From: Flavobacterium sp. LC2016-23
GTDB taxonomy: Bacteria; Bacteroidota; Bacteroidia; Flavobacteriales; Flavobacteriaceae
NCBI RefSeq assembly: GCF_009674775.1
Contig: NZ_WKKE01000027.1
Span: forward strand, 27,903-91,902
Direction: 5' to 3'
DNA: 64,000 nt
Positions 45,122-54,109 of the stretch are shown piece by piece. Made by a program: the position numbers and the translations under genes. The stretch's first letter is position 1, and each line of letters begins with the position of its first letter. The notes beneath the pieces were generated by a model, which did no database searches, was not told where the DNA came from, and saw only the letters and a list, made by a program, of their open reading frames with translations.

Positions 45122-46542
45122 ACCGAAAAAAAGTAAATATTATATGGTTTAAACGGGACCTGCGTTTTACAGATCACCTGCCCCTGTTTATGGCACAGCA
45201 GGAAAACATCCCTGTGCTTCTGATTTATTTTTTTGAGCCTTCAGTAATGGCTTATGATGATTCTGATGTTCGTCACTGGCGCTTTGTGTATGAATCGTTG
45301 CAGGAAATGCAGTCCAAATTAAAGACACTTGAAGCACAGATTTATTATTTTCATAATGAAGTCCGGACTGTTTTTGAGGAGTTGTGCAGGGTGTATGATA
45401 TTAAGACCGTATTTTCGCATCAGGAAACCGGCAATAAAGTCACCTTTGACAGAGATATCGCCATGCAGTCTTTTTTTGAGGAACATCAGATGCTATGGAA
45501 ACAATCGCAGCTGCATGGTGTCATCAGAAAATTAAAATCAAGACAAGACTGGGAAAAACGCTGGGAAAAAATAATGCGTTCACCTCCTCAGCTGATTGAT
45601 CTGAATGCTTTTAAATTTGAAAATTTAGATTTCGGTTTTTATCAAAAATTAAAAGGAAAAACACTTTCAAAAGATATTACAGAGCGCAACAAAAACTTTC
45701 AGCAGGGCGGCGAATACTGGGCCTGGCGGTATTTGGAGAGTTTTGCAAAAGAGCGGCATGTAAACTACAGCAGACACATTTCCAAACCCGGTTTAAGCCG
45801 TAAAAGCTGCAGCCGCTTATCCCCTTATTTAGCTTACGGAAACATTAGCATGCGAATGGTGTATCAATATACCAATCAATTTTATGAGGCCTCACCAAAC
45901 CCAAAGGCCATGCTTAATTTTGTATCGCGGCTCTACTGGCATTGCCATTTTATGCAGAAATTTGAAAGTGACTGCCGCATTGAGTTTGAAAATATGGACC
46001 GTAGTTTTGATGTGCTGAAAAAACCTAAAAACAGCACTTATATTACCGCATGGCAGGAAGGAAAAACCGGTGTGCCTATTGTAGATGCTTGTATGCGCTG
46101 TCTCGCCGAAACCGGTTTTATCAATTTTAGGATGCGTGCTCTGGTGGTCTCCTTTTTTGTATTTAATCTCTGGCAGGACTGGCGCGAACTCCATTTTTTA
46201 GCCCGGCAGTTTCTCGATTATGAACCCGGTATTCACTATCCGCAATTGCAGATGCAGGCGGGCGTAACCGGAACAGGGACAATCAGAATTTATAATCCCG
46301 TCAAAAACTCAGAAGAACATGATGCGGAAGGTGTTTTTATCAAACAATGGCTTCCTGAATTGGCTGCTATTCCGCCACATTTAATTCACGAACCCTGGAA
46401 ATTAGGGCTTATAGATCAGCAGTTGTACAATTGTCAGATAGGAATTGATTATCCGTTTCCGATCGTTGATATTGAAGAGACAAGGAAACACGCCAGTGAA
46501 GCGATCTGGAGTGTCCGAAAAAAAGAAGTAGTCAACAAATAG
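45118..46542 (+). CDS. cryptochrome/photolyase family protein (TTG start)
   Basis: 474 residues. N-terminal photolyase domain begins VNIIWFKRDLRFTDHLPLF. The FAD-binding half has WRYLESF, SRHISKPGLSRKSCSRLSPYLAYG, and the C-terminal GKTGVPIVDACMRCLAETGF followed by MRALVVSFFVFNLWQDWRE. Ends with an unusual EEHDAEGVFIKQWLPELAAI segment seen in the subgroup that accompanies TIGR03643 and DUF2256. Catalyses light-driven pyrimidine-dimer repair or acts as receptor. The only start giving the conserved first strand is TTG at 45118, overlapping the previous stop (TTGA), so translation is coupled. Confidence 0.92.
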   Translation: MNRKKVNIIWFKRDLRFTDHLPLFMAQQENIPVLLIYFFEPSVMAYDDSDVRHWRFVYESLQEMQSKLKTLEAQIYYFHNEVRTVFEELCRVYDIKTVFSHQETGNKVTFDRDIAMQSFFEEHQMLWKQSQLHGVIRKLKSRQDWEKRWEKIMRSPPQLIDLNAFKFENLDFGFYQKLKGKTLSKDITERNKNFQQGGEYWAWRYLESFAKERHVNYSRHISKPGLSRKSCSRLSPYLAYGNISMRMVYQYTNQFYEASPNPKAMLNFVSRLYWHCHFMQKFESDCRIEFENMDRSFDVLKKPKNSTYITAWQEGKTGVPIVDACMRCLAETGFINFRMRALVVSFFVFNLWQDWRELHFLARQFLDYEPGIHYPQLQMQAGVTGTGTIRIYNPVKNSEEHDAEGVFIKQWLPELAAIPPHLIHEPWKLGLIDQQLYNCQIGIDYPFPIVDIEETRKHASEAIWSVRKKEVVNK

Positions 46543-46574
46543 AATAAAAGTAACCATCTTCAAAATCAAGTCTG

Positions 46575-46712
46575 ATGCGCTCCGTAAAAAAGCAAAATCT
46601 TCCCTCTAAAATATGCCCGGTCTGCCAGCGTCCTTTCTCGTGGAGAAAGAAATGGGAAAAAGTATGGGATGAAGTAAAATATTGCAGTGATAAATGCAGA
46701 ATGAATAAATAA
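46575..46712 (+). CDS. DUF2256 zinc-ribbon-like small protein
   Basis: 45 residues. Four Cys in two pairs (CPVC at 14-17, CSDKC at 37-41) with the DUF2256 signature RPFSWRKKWEKVWDEVKYCS. Predicted zinc-binding treble-clef/ribbon. Located 32 bp after the TTG-start photolyase and 1 bp before the next gene. DUF2256 genes are regular companions of photolyases. Function unknown. Confidence 0.88.
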   Translation: MRSVKKQNLPSKICPVCQRPFSWRKKWEKVWDEVKYCSDKCRMNK

Positions 46713-46713
46713 T

Positions 46714-48252
46714 ATGGCAGACAAAACTTTAAGGCTCCTTCTTGGGGATCAGTTAAATAGTAAGCATTCCTGGTTTGAAACAACAGACCATTCGATAACG
46801 TATGTGATCATGGAAATTCGAACAGAAACCGATTATGCCACACATCACATACAAAAAATAACGGGCTTTTTTGCGGCGATGCGCCAGTTTTCCAATTTCC
46901 TGGAATCCCAAAAACACCAGTGCATTTATGTAAAAATAAACGACAAGGACAATTTACAGTCTCTTGAAGCCAATCTGTCCTTTATTATAGAAAGAGATCA
47001 TTACACCAGATTCGAATACCAGCTGCCCGATGAATATCGTGTCGATCTGATATTGAAAAATTTCACTTCACAGCTTGCTATTGCTTCTAAAGTTTACGAT
47101 ACCGAACATTTTTTCAGCACCCGTCATGAACTCGGAAAATTCTTTGAAGGCAAAAAAACTTTTTTAATGGAAAGTTTTTATCGTGCCATGCGAAAGAAAC
47201 ATCAGGTACTGATGTCAGGAGATAATCCGATGACAGGTCAGTGGAATTACGATGAAGAAAACAGAAAGAAACTGCCTAAAAATCATAAACCGACGGCCCC
47301 TTTAGTTTTTAGTACTAATGTTTCAGATATTGTGGAGGCTATTTTGAAGACCGACATTAAAACAATGGGCATTATTGACAAAACCAATTTCATCTGGCCG
47401 GTAAACAGGGATCAGTCTCTTGAATTGCTTGCTTATTTTACAGCGGAATGTCTGCCCTTATTTGGTACTTATCAGGATGCCATGATTCCTGACGAATGGT
47501 CCTTATACCATTCCAGATTATCCTTTTCATTAAACACAAAAATGATTTCTCCGGCTGAAGTCATACAAGCCGCAATTGCCGCCTGGCAGAAAGAACCCGA
47601 GCGTATTGCTTACAATCAATTAGAAGGTTTTGTGCGCCAGATTATTGGCTGGCGCGAATATATGAGAGGTATTTACTGGCTAAAGATGCCGGAGTATGCC
47701 ACATTGAATTTTTTCGATCATAAAGAAAAATTGCCCAATTGGTACTGGAATGGAAAAACTAAAATGAACTGTCTTAAAGAGGCTATTACACAGTCGCTAA
47801 CATTTGCTTATGCACATCATATTCAGCGTTTAATGATTACAGGAAATTTTGCTCTTTTGGCCGGAACTGATCCCGACGAGGTCGATGCCTGGTATCTCGG
47901 CATCTATATTGACGCCCTCGATTGGGTTGAAATTACCAATACCCGCGGCATGAGCCAGTTTGCAGACGGAGGTATTGTCGGTACAAAACCGTATGTAAGT
48001 TCAGCTGCCTATATTGATAAAATGAGCCATTACTGCGGTACCTGTTTTTATAACAAAGCAAAAAAAACAGGAGAAAGAGCCTGCCCTTTTAACAGCTTGT
48101 ACTGGAATTTTTATGATAAACAGGAAGCCAAACTTGGAAATAATCCCCGAATTGGAATGATGTATAAAATATGGCATAAAATGAAACCTGAAGATCAGGC
48201 AGCCTTATTAGAACAGGCAGAGTATTACCTAAACCATATTAATGAGCTGTAA
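46714..48252 (+). CDS. iron-sulfur bacterial cryptochrome/photolyase (FeS-BCP, (6-4)-type)
   Basis: 512 residues. LRLLLGDQLNSKHSWF and FEYQLPDEYRVD match PhrB/CryB proteins. The [4Fe-4S] ligands are Cys353, Cys441, Cys444 and Cys457; the spacing 88, 3, 13 is exactly that of the structurally known Agrobacterium PhrB (350, 438, 441, 454). FAD domain: EGFVRQIIGWREYMRGIYW, TQSLTFAYAHHIQRLMITGN, DGGIVGTKPY. Repairs (6-4) photoproducts in characterised members, with a lumazine-type antenna. Last gene of the operon. Operon-mate of a second photolyase. Confidence 0.95.
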   Translation: MADKTLRLLLGDQLNSKHSWFETTDHSITYVIMEIRTETDYATHHIQKITGFFAAMRQFSNFLESQKHQCIYVKINDKDNLQSLEANLSFIIERDHYTRFEYQLPDEYRVDLILKNFTSQLAIASKVYDTEHFFSTRHELGKFFEGKKTFLMESFYRAMRKKHQVLMSGDNPMTGQWNYDEENRKKLPKNHKPTAPLVFSTNVSDIVEAILKTDIKTMGIIDKTNFIWPVNRDQSLELLAYFTAECLPLFGTYQDAMIPDEWSLYHSRLSFSLNTKMISPAEVIQAAIAAWQKEPERIAYNQLEGFVRQIIGWREYMRGIYWLKMPEYATLNFFDHKEKLPNWYWNGKTKMNCLKEAITQSLTFAYAHHIQRLMITGNFALLAGTDPDEVDAWYLGIYIDALDWVEITNTRGMSQFADGGIVGTKPYVSSAAYIDKMSHYCGTCFYNKAKKTGERACPFNSLYWNFYDKQEAKLGNNPRIGMMYKIWHKMKPEDQAALLEQAEYYLNHINEL

Positions 48253-48295
48253 AAAACAGCGTTATTTTGCAGCACTCTATTACATTATTATGAAA

Positions 48296-48320
48296 AAAGC
48301 TGCCTTTAAAGGGCAGCTTT
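48296..48320 (-). terminator. terminator between photolyase operon and hsp20
   Basis: AAAGCTGCC-TTTAAA-GGGCAGCTTT stem. On the minus strand it is followed by a T-run, 24 bp after the hsp20 stop, and it may also stop the convergent photolyase transcript. Confidence 0.8.
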
Positions 48321-48343
48321 ACATAATTTAGGGAGTCGAAAAT

Positions 48344-48796
48344 TTAAGAAATCTCGATCATCTTTGGTGACTTTTGTCTGGCCTGTTCCAGTTTTGGAAT
48401 AGATAAAAGCAAAATTCCATTTTCGTAACGGGCACTAATTTTATCCTCGTCCACCACATTTTTAGGAAGTACAAAACTTCTCTGGAAAGACTGATAACTG
48501 AACTCTCTGCGGGTGTAATTTTCTTCCTCTGTATTTACCTGATTCTGCTTAGATGAAGCAATAAACAGTTGTCCGTTATCAAGGGTAACCCTGAAGTCTT
48601 CCTTGTTCATACCCGGAGCCGCAACCTCCACTTCATAATTCTCTTCCGTTTCCTTAATGTTTACCGAAGGCAGTGTGGTGCTTGTGGTTGAAAAATTGTT
48701 GTTTTCCCAATTGAAAAGATCGCGGCCAAAAACATCATCAAAAAACAAGCGCTGGAAAGCCGGCACACGGCCTCCGTTTCTTTTAATAAGATTCAT
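48344..48796 (-). CDS. small heat-shock protein Hsp20
   Basis: 150 residues. Alpha-crystallin domain (about 40-140): VNIKETEENYEVEVAAPGMNKEDF, YTRREFSYQSFQRSFVLPKNV, and the GILLLSIPKLE conserved end (IxI/V type tail KSPKMIEIS). ATP-independent chaperone that holds unfolding proteins. Cytoplasmic. Monocistronic with a long palindrome upstream at 48892-48927. Confidence 0.93.
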   Translation of the reverse strand: MNLIKRNGGRVPAFQRLFFDDVFGRDLFNWENNNFSTTSTTLPSVNIKETEENYEVEVAAPGMNKEDFRVTLDNGQLFIASSKQNQVNTEEENYTRREFSYQSFQRSFVLPKNVVDEDKISARYENGILLLSIPKLEQARQKSPKMIEIS

Positions 48797-48891
48797 AACA
48801 GTAATTTTTAAAATGGTTATACAATAAATTTTTGAACTTGCACAAAGGTGTGCAGCAGGAAAAAAACAAAAAATATGCCAGCGGTTAATTC

Positions 48892-48927
48892 TGACATTTT
48901 TTCATTATTGATTATGAAAAAATGTCA
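48892..48927. promoter_or_regulatory. 14-bp perfect inverted repeat between carbonic anhydrase and hsp20
   Basis: TGACATTTTTTCAT and ATGAAAAAATGTCA are perfect complements with an 8-base loop, 95 bp upstream of hsp20 and 36 bp after the carbonic anhydrase stop. Could be a transcription terminator with poor T-run or a regulator site (outer half TGACAnnnnTGTCA-like). Unassigned. Confidence 0.45.
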
Positions 48928-48963
48928 TTTTAATGCAGAGATCATGCTGCTGTCTTATTTTTT

Positions 48964-49608
48964 TTACGATCCAGATTTTATAGTTTCAGGAAAAAATGTC
49001 ACTTCCCCTGTAGCAATGTCGTGCGATCCGCCAACAATTCCAATTTCTCCGTTTTCAATCATTTCTTTTAAAATTGGACTGCGTTCCATGATTGATTTAA
49101 CGGTGCGTTTCACATTAATAGCCGACACATTCTCTACAAAAGCAGCATTGCCCGAATTACGGTTTTCTTTGGTCTCGGTTTCATCATCAACGGCTGGTCT
49201 TATTTTGGTCAGCAAAGCTGTCAGATTGCCCATTTCAACATGGTCGCAGGCCCCTTTTACAGCACCGCATTTGGTATGACCTAATACTACTATAATTTTT
49301 GATCCCGCTACCTTACAGCCAAATTCCATACTGCCCAGGATGTCCTCGTTGATAATATTTCCGGCGATACGCACACTGAAAATGTCTCCAAGTCCCTGGT
49401 CGAAAATTAATTCCGCAGAAGTCCGGCTGTCTATACAGCTCAGAATTACAGCAAAAGGATGCTGTCCGTCTGAAGTTTCATTGGCCTGCTGCAAAAGATT
49501 ACGGTTGATTTTCAGGTTGCTTACAAATCTCTGGTTTCCTTCCTTCAAAAGTTCTAAAGCCTTGGAAGGTGTTATTGCGGCCTGCATTTCTTTGGTTAAT
49601 GTTTTCAT
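48964..49608 (-). CDS. beta-class carbonic anhydrase
   Basis: 214 residues. Zinc ligands Cys58, His111 and Cys114 with the Asp60-Arg62 dyad (ILSCIDSRTS, VVLGHTKCGAVKGA); NIINEDILGSMEFGCKVAG fits the beta class. Interconverts CO2 and bicarbonate. Cytoplasmic; a signal peptide is absent. The TetR gene at 49899 is divergent and may regulate it. Confidence 0.93.
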   Translation of the reverse strand: MKTLTKEMQAAITPSKALELLKEGNQRFVSNLKINRNLLQQANETSDGQHPFAVILSCIDSRTSAELIFDQGLGDIFSVRIAGNIINEDILGSMEFGCKVAGSKIIVVLGHTKCGAVKGACDHVEMGNLTALLTKIRPAVDDETETKENRNSGNAAFVENVSAINVKRTVKSIMERSPILKEMIENGEIGIVGGSHDIATGEVTFFPETIKSGS

Positions 49609-49799
49609 TTGTAATTGGTTTTAAATGTTTATGATAAATAAAAATTTTCCGGCTGTTGCGGTTTCGGTATTTCCGGTTCTTTTAATAACTCTTTACTATT
49701 GATTTCAATTGTTCTTGCTATTGCTGTCAGAGGAGTATCTGCAGGACGGTTCTTTTGATTTGAATGATGAAGTAAAAATATAAAAAACTATCTTTAATA

Positions 49800-49856
49800 A
49801 TAGTAATACTATTATAAATAGTTGTTAAATATTTTCAAAGAAACTATTACTATTAG
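49800..49856. promoter_or_regulatory. ATAGTA repeats before the TetR gene
   Basis: ATAGTAATACTAT (49800-49812, palindromic) and ACTATTACTATTAG (about 49843-49856) are related repeats between the divergent carbonic anhydrase and tetR genes. A -7-like TATATTTG is at 49872-49879. Candidate TetR operators, inference. Confidence 0.4.
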
Positions 49857-49898
49857 AGCACAAATGTTTACTATATTTGCTCAAACGGTAATTTAGTT

Positions 49899-50570
49899 AT
49901 GGAATTTCAAGTAAAATTTGATATCAACGAAAAGATATTTCTGCGAAATCCTGAAAGCAGTGAAGTGGGTAGATTAATGGTGAAAAAATCCATTGACCTG
50001 ATTTATGAACTTGGTTTTGAACAATTTACTTTTAAAAAACTTGCGATAGAAATAAACAGTACCGAAGCTACTATTTACAGGTATTTTGAGAATAAGCACC
50101 GCCTTCTGCTCTACATCCTAAACTGGTATTGGTCTTACATGGAATTTTTAGTAACCTTCAAATTAGAAAATGTACTTGATAAAAAGGAAAGACTAAAAAT
50201 AATTGTGAGCTTACTTACCCACGAATTCACAGAAAGTACCAGTCAGTCAGACTACAATAAAAAGCTGCTGAATCAAATTGTTATTGCAGAAAGCAGTAAA
50301 GTTTATTTGATCAAGGAAGTGGCAAAAATCAATAAAGACGAGGTATTTAAGCCTTATAAAGACTTATGCGGAAAGATAGCAGAGGTGATTTCAGATTACA
50401 ATCCTGATTATAAATATCCGAGATCATTAAGCACTACGCTGATTGAAACTTCTCATCATCAACAGTACTTTAGTGCTAATTTACCCAAACTTACCGATGC
50501 TTCCTCACATACAAACCCGGAATTTACGACGCTGTTTATTGAAGATTTTTTATTTAAAATTCTGGCTTAG
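49899..50570 (+). CDS. TetR-family transcriptional regulator
   Basis: 223 residues. HTH at about 24-70: VKKSIDLIYELGFEQFTFKKLA, then NSTEATIYRYFENKHRLLLYIL, typical TetR recognition helix. The C-terminal helical domain is unlike drug-efflux regulators. Divergent from carbonic anhydrase with AT-rich palindromes in between, so autoregulation and control of that neighbour are plausible. Confidence 0.88.
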   Translation: MEFQVKFDINEKIFLRNPESSEVGRLMVKKSIDLIYELGFEQFTFKKLAIEINSTEATIYRYFENKHRLLLYILNWYWSYMEFLVTFKLENVLDKKERLKIIVSLLTHEFTESTSQSDYNKKLLNQIVIAESSKVYLIKEVAKINKDEVFKPYKDLCGKIAEVISDYNPDYKYPRSLSTTLIETSHHQQYFSANLPKLTDASSHTNPEFTTLFIEDFLFKILA

Positions 50571-50617
50571 CTGCAGGTAGTACAGTAAAATGGGTACAAA
50601 AAGTAGTAGCGCTCCTT

Positions 50618-51001
50618 TCAGGGCTCCAGAATATTCTTTAAGAGTGCTTTTAATTCCTTAAAACTATTGGGTTTGGTGATGTATTTTTCGGTGTCATTCG
50701 TGATGCACAAATGTTCCGCGGCTGCTTGTGAGTAATTGGAATATAATATGACGGGGATTTGCCGCAGTTGCTTCACCTGCCTCATCTTCTCAAGAAATTC
50801 ACAGCCGTTCATGGAAGGCATATTATAATCCAGAAATATCAGGTCCGGCAGTTTATCACTGCTTTGAAGATTTTCCAGGGCTTTAATCGGGTTTGTTTCA
50901 GCCACGCATTTTATAGTATCATTTAGATCATTGATTGCTTCTATAAATATCTCGGTATCATCACTGTCATCATCAATCAATAATATGTTTTTGTATAACA
51001 T
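50618..51001 (-). CDS. single-domain response regulator
   Basis: 127 residues from MLYKNILLIDDDSDD at 51001; an ATG 14 codons upstream is unlikely. Receiver domain with acidic pocket DDDSD, phospho-acceptor Asp in LIFLDYNMPSMNG, conserved Thr/Ser (VILYSNYS) and Lys (YITKPN). The RLD/YNM type of CheY-like receivers common in Bacteroidota that lack an output domain. Partner kinase unknown; could pair with the PAS kinase at 37 kb. Confidence 0.9.
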   Translation of the reverse strand: MLYKNILLIDDDSDDTEIFIEAINDLNDTIKCVAETNPIKALENLQSSDKLPDLIFLDYNMPSMNGCEFLEKMRQVKQLRQIPVILYSNYSQAAAEHLCITNDTEKYITKPNSFKELKALLKNILEP

Positions 51002-51097
51002 TGTGCTTGTTCTTTTATAGTTTTTGTGGGCTAGTCCTTTCATTACGGTTAAGTTTTTGCGGGTGTTTTAATTTTCCGGCTGACATGTAAATTTAAA

Positions 51098-51124
51098 AGA
51101 CCTGTACTACAGAAAGTACAGGTC
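51098..51124 (-). terminator. terminator of the DUF892 gene
   Basis: AGACCTGTACT-ACAGA-AGTACAGGTCT stem with T-run on the minus strand, 35 bp after the DUF892 stop. Confidence 0.8.
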
Positions 51125-51159
51125 TGTTCTTAAGTCAGAAGCAGCATTTATTTTACCTC

Positions 51160-51780
51160 TTATTCCTGATCATTAGTATGGTTAGCATCAAAGTTGATGG
51201 TGTTATAAGCAGCTTCCGTTAGTAGTGTATCTGCTTCTTTTTCCTCCGCCAGTGTTCGCTCCAGCAGTAATACAGCATCATCCTCACCCAGAGTGGTAGC
51301 AAAAGCCGCTAATGTTCCGTAAGTGGCAATTTCGTAGTGCTCTATTTTTTGTGATGCGGCAATAATTCCGGCATCACGAACAGGGCCGAGCTCTGTTTCC
51401 TCCATGATACTTTCGCCCTCTTTGATAAGACCTTCCATAGCATCACATTTTTTAGCCGTTGCCTTTTCACCAATCAATGAAAAAACTTTTTCAAGTCTTG
51501 TCACCTGTCCCTGTGTTACCGCAAGGTGATCATTGATTGCTGTAATAAGATTTTCGGAAGTCGCATTTTTTGCCATTTTAGGCAATGCTTTCGTTAGTGC
51601 TTTTTCAGCCCAGTAAATATCTTTTAGAGAATCTACAAATAAGGCTCTTAGCCCTTCCGCAGCAGACGATTTTGCTTTTACAGTTCCGTCAGAACTCGTT
51701 TTCGTTGCAGGCTTTGTTGCGCTTTTAGCCGGTTTACTCTTTGTTTTTGAAGCTGATGTATCTTTTGTGGTAGTTTTCAT
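51160..51780 (-). CDS. DUF892 (YciF-like) ferritin-fold protein
   Basis: 206 residues from MKTTTKDTS at 51780. A Lys/Thr/Ala/Ser-rich N-terminal extension (about 1-45, like a histone-H1-type tail) precedes the DUF892 helical bundle: GLRALFVDSLKDIYWAEKAL, QKIEHYEIATYGTLAAFA, and the EKEADTLLTE end. The conserved Glu/His positions suggest a di-iron or bare ferritin-like core. YciF-type proteins are stress-induced; the basic tail might add DNA binding. Cytoplasmic. Confidence 0.88.
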   Translation of the reverse strand: MKTTTKDTSASKTKSKPAKSATKPATKTSSDGTVKAKSSAAEGLRALFVDSLKDIYWAEKALTKALPKMAKNATSENLITAINDHLAVTQGQVTRLEKVFSLIGEKATAKKCDAMEGLIKEGESIMEETELGPVRDAGIIAASQKIEHYEIATYGTLAAFATTLGEDDAVLLLERTLAEEKEADTLLTEAAYNTINFDANHTNDQE

Positions 51781-52159
51781 AATTTTTAATTTTTTGATTA
51801 TACCCAAATATACAATGGCTTTATTTTCTTAATTTACACAATAAGCAGTATTTTTTTATACTATTCAAATAAAAAGCATTTAAAAATCAGCAAATTATAA
51901 AATGACTATCCGTTACTTGTACCAATTTTGAGAATGGCACACGGATGACAAGGATTTAAAACGATAAAAAACGGATTTTTATATTAATAGCAGCGAAAAT
52001 CAGTCTAATCCGTGTCATCTGCATCCTTTATTAGGCATTAGTCCGCTTAGCGGACAGTCATAAATTATAAGTAAAATCTTTTTTATTTAACCGTAAATTG
52101 CCCGAAGCGTCACAAAAGTTACGGTTCGCTTCGAAACTAAATTTTCGGGCAGCTTCCGC
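51781..52159. other. intergenic region with repeats
   Basis: Contains the flavobacterial repeat-like string ACACGGATGACAAGGATTT (51940) paired with AATCCGTGTCATCTGCATCC (52007), and a GCCCGAA / TTCGGGC pair (52097, 52147) that could end the 52160 gene. No coding region. Confidence 0.5.
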
Positions 52160-52798
52160 TTAAAAATCTAAAATTTCATTGGCTTCCAGAACAGAAGTTC
52201 CCTGAGGCATTTTCCAGGGTGCCTTAGCCAGCTTCATGGCCAGTATTTCGGTAGAAAGCGGTTTGTATTTTTTCAACAGTCCGATTCCGTTAAGGAATCC
52301 AAGCACTTTCACTATTACTTTCTCCCCCGCCCTGTCGGTACCCGGACGTAAAAGAGGTCCGGGTTTGAAGATGATATACTGCGCGAAATTAAGTCCTGCA
52401 ATAGCATCTTCGAGTTCTCCCTTCATTTTTGAATAGAAAATCGTGCTTTTAGGTGAGGCATCGGAAGAAGACACCAGCACAAGTGCACCCACCCCGTTAT
52501 GTTTTGCAACAGAAGCAAATTCAGCGGGAATATCAAAATCGATTTTCCACTGTTCCTTCTTGGAGCCGGCTGCTTTAAGGGTTGTTCCCAAACAGGAAAA
52601 AAGAACATCTCCGGTTATGAGTTCCTTGTACTGTTCTATTTTTGAAAAGTCGATCACATGCTCTGTTAACTTGGGGTGTGATTTTCCGGTAGACCGTCTT
52701 ACAAAGATCGATACCGAAGTATAATCATCATCCTGTATCAGTTCGTCTAACAAAAATTTTCCTGTGGAACCCGTGGCTCCTATTAAAAGTGCTTTCAT
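52160..52798 (-). CDS. NAD(P)H-binding atypical SDR (HTATIP2-like)
   Basis: 212 residues. Rossmann start LIGATGSTGKFLLDELI (GATGSTG at 7-13), SCLGTTLKAAGSKKEQW, VLVSSSDASPKSTIFYSKMKGELE (YSKMK replaces the catalytic Tyr-xxx-Lys with Tyr-Ser-Lys-Met-Lys), and a C-terminal KPGPLLRPG. Belongs to the small NAD(P)H-binding group. Function unknown. Divergent from the glycosylase gene. Confidence 0.85.
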   Translation of the reverse strand: MKALLIGATGSTGKFLLDELIQDDDYTSVSIFVRRSTGKSHPKLTEHVIDFSKIEQYKELITGDVLFSCLGTTLKAAGSKKEQWKIDFDIPAEFASVAKHNGVGALVLVSSSDASPKSTIFYSKMKGELEDAIAGLNFAQYIIFKPGPLLRPGTDRAGEKVIVKVLGFLNGIGLLKKYKPLSTEILAMKLAKAPWKMPQGTSVLEANEILDF

Positions 52799-52999
52799 AG
52801 TTTTATATTTAGTAGTGAATCCTTTTGGTCCGGGAAATGGAAGAAGCCACTTTTTTAACGATACGGTTAAGGTAACAAAAAAACATTTTCATTCCAATCC
52901 GAATCCGGTGAAAAGGATACTGAGCAAAACTTTCACTTTTTGAAAAAAATATGTTTTAGGTAAAGTACTATCTTTACTTCAAAGCAATTCAGTACCAGA

Positions 53000-53632
53000 A
53001 TGTCCCAATACATCAAAAACGAGCCGGTAAGGCTGGCCTTCTACTACTATCTGAATCAGGATGTTCTTTTTCTGGCCAAAGATCTTTTGGGTAAGGTCCT
53101 TTATACGCAAATCGAAGGAGAAATTACGGCCGGAATAATTGTAGAAACCGAAGCCTATTTTGGTGTCCGCGACAAAGCTTCGCATGCTTATGGCGGACGA
53201 CGCACCAACCGAACGGAAACCTTGTACCGCGAGGGAGGCATCTCCTATGTTTATTTATGCTACGGAATTCATAATCTCTTTAATATTGTGAGTGCTGTCG
53301 AAGGCGAACCGCATGCCGTGCTGATACGGGCTATCGAACCTCTGGTGGGCATAGCTGCAATCGAAGCCCGCAGAAATATGCCAGCCACTAAAGCAGCCAT
53401 TTCTTCCGGCCCCGGTTCTGCGGCCAAAGCTTTGGGAATCGATCGCTCTTTTAATGGAAAAGAACTAACCGGAGAAGAAATCTGGGTAGAAGATCACGGA
53501 ATTCGATATCCGGATGATGTGATTGCTGCAGTACCGCGTGTGGGTGTTGCTTACGCTCAGGAAGACGCACTTCTCCCCTGGCGCTTTTTCGTTAAAGACA
53601 ATAAATATGTGAGCAAACCGAACAAGGTGTAA
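53000..53632 (+). CDS. mpg: DNA-3-methyladenine glycosylase
   Basis: 210 residues, AAG/MPG family: VETEAYFGVRDKASHAYGGR with the catalytic Glu and base-intercalating GGxxTxR-type loop, GGISYVYLCYGIHNLFN, and ALLIRAIEP-like VLIRAIEPLVG. The C-terminal PRVGVAYAQEDALLPWRFF is typical. Excises 3-methyladenine and hypoxanthine; monofunctional. A promoter-like TATCTTTA precedes the gene. Adds to the repair genes of this window, but no GTTTAAC operator is present before it. Confidence 0.95.
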   Translation: MSQYIKNEPVRLAFYYYLNQDVLFLAKDLLGKVLYTQIEGEITAGIIVETEAYFGVRDKASHAYGGRRTNRTETLYREGGISYVYLCYGIHNLFNIVSAVEGEPHAVLIRAIEPLVGIAAIEARRNMPATKAAISSGPGSAAKALGIDRSFNGKELTGEEIWVEDHGIRYPDDVIAAVPRVGVAYAQEDALLPWRFFVKDNKYVSKPNKV

Positions 53633-53697
53633 GGCCTTACTTTAAAATTTTAGAATGTTCTTCTCTTATTTTGAAAACCGAATAAGACAACCGCGCT

Positions 53698-53742
53698 ACA
53701 AAAAAAATGCCCAAAAGTCACAGACCTTTGGGCATTTTTAAG
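53698..53742. terminator. bidirectional terminator
   Basis: AAAATGCCCAAA / TTTGGGCATTTTT stem with A-run and T-run on both sides, between the mpg gene and the convergent 53771 gene. Confidence 0.85.
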
Positions 53743-53770
53743 AAGAACCCTTCGTGAGTGCTACTTTTCC

Positions 53771-54109
53771 TTACCCGTTTAGGGTATCCGGATCTGTAAA
53801 ACCCAGCTGATGGAGTTCGCTTAAAAACTCAAATTCCTCCCTGGGAAACAGCTGAAGGACCATCTCGAGGATAATGATGACATTCATACCGGATTTTCTG
53901 TCGGCTGCTGTTTTGTGTTCCTCCTCTTCCAGCGACAAAATACACAATCGCAGCAAATCGGTAATGGCACAACTGAGTTCAAAATAACTCTGCAGCCTGA
54001 TTTTAGTGATCAAAGCCTTTGTTTTACTGCCAGCTTTATTAGGCGACTCTAAATACGCTGTTACTAATTTTTTAAGGTTTTTCAAATCTTCAATTTCATT
54101 TTTTTCCAT
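53771..54109 (-). CDS. small helical protein, unrecognised
   Basis: 112 residues, largely helical with Leu repeats (LKNLKKLVTAYLE, ITDLLRLCILSLEEEEH, MVLQLFPREEFEFL). No signal peptide. No family recognised. Just upstream of the second HTH cassette on the opposite strand. Their start regions are divergent. Confidence 0.6.
   Translation of the reverse strand: MEKNEIEDLKNLKKLVTAYLESPNKAGSKTKALITKIRLQSYFELSCAITDLLRLCILSLEEEEHKTAADRKSGMNVIIILEMVLQLFPREEFEFLSELHQLGFTDPDTLNG

Noticed and set aside
46532..46783. Minus-strand frame over the DUF2256 gene
   Set aside because: The plus strand has the conserved Cys pairs and DUF2256 signature and fits the operon spacing.
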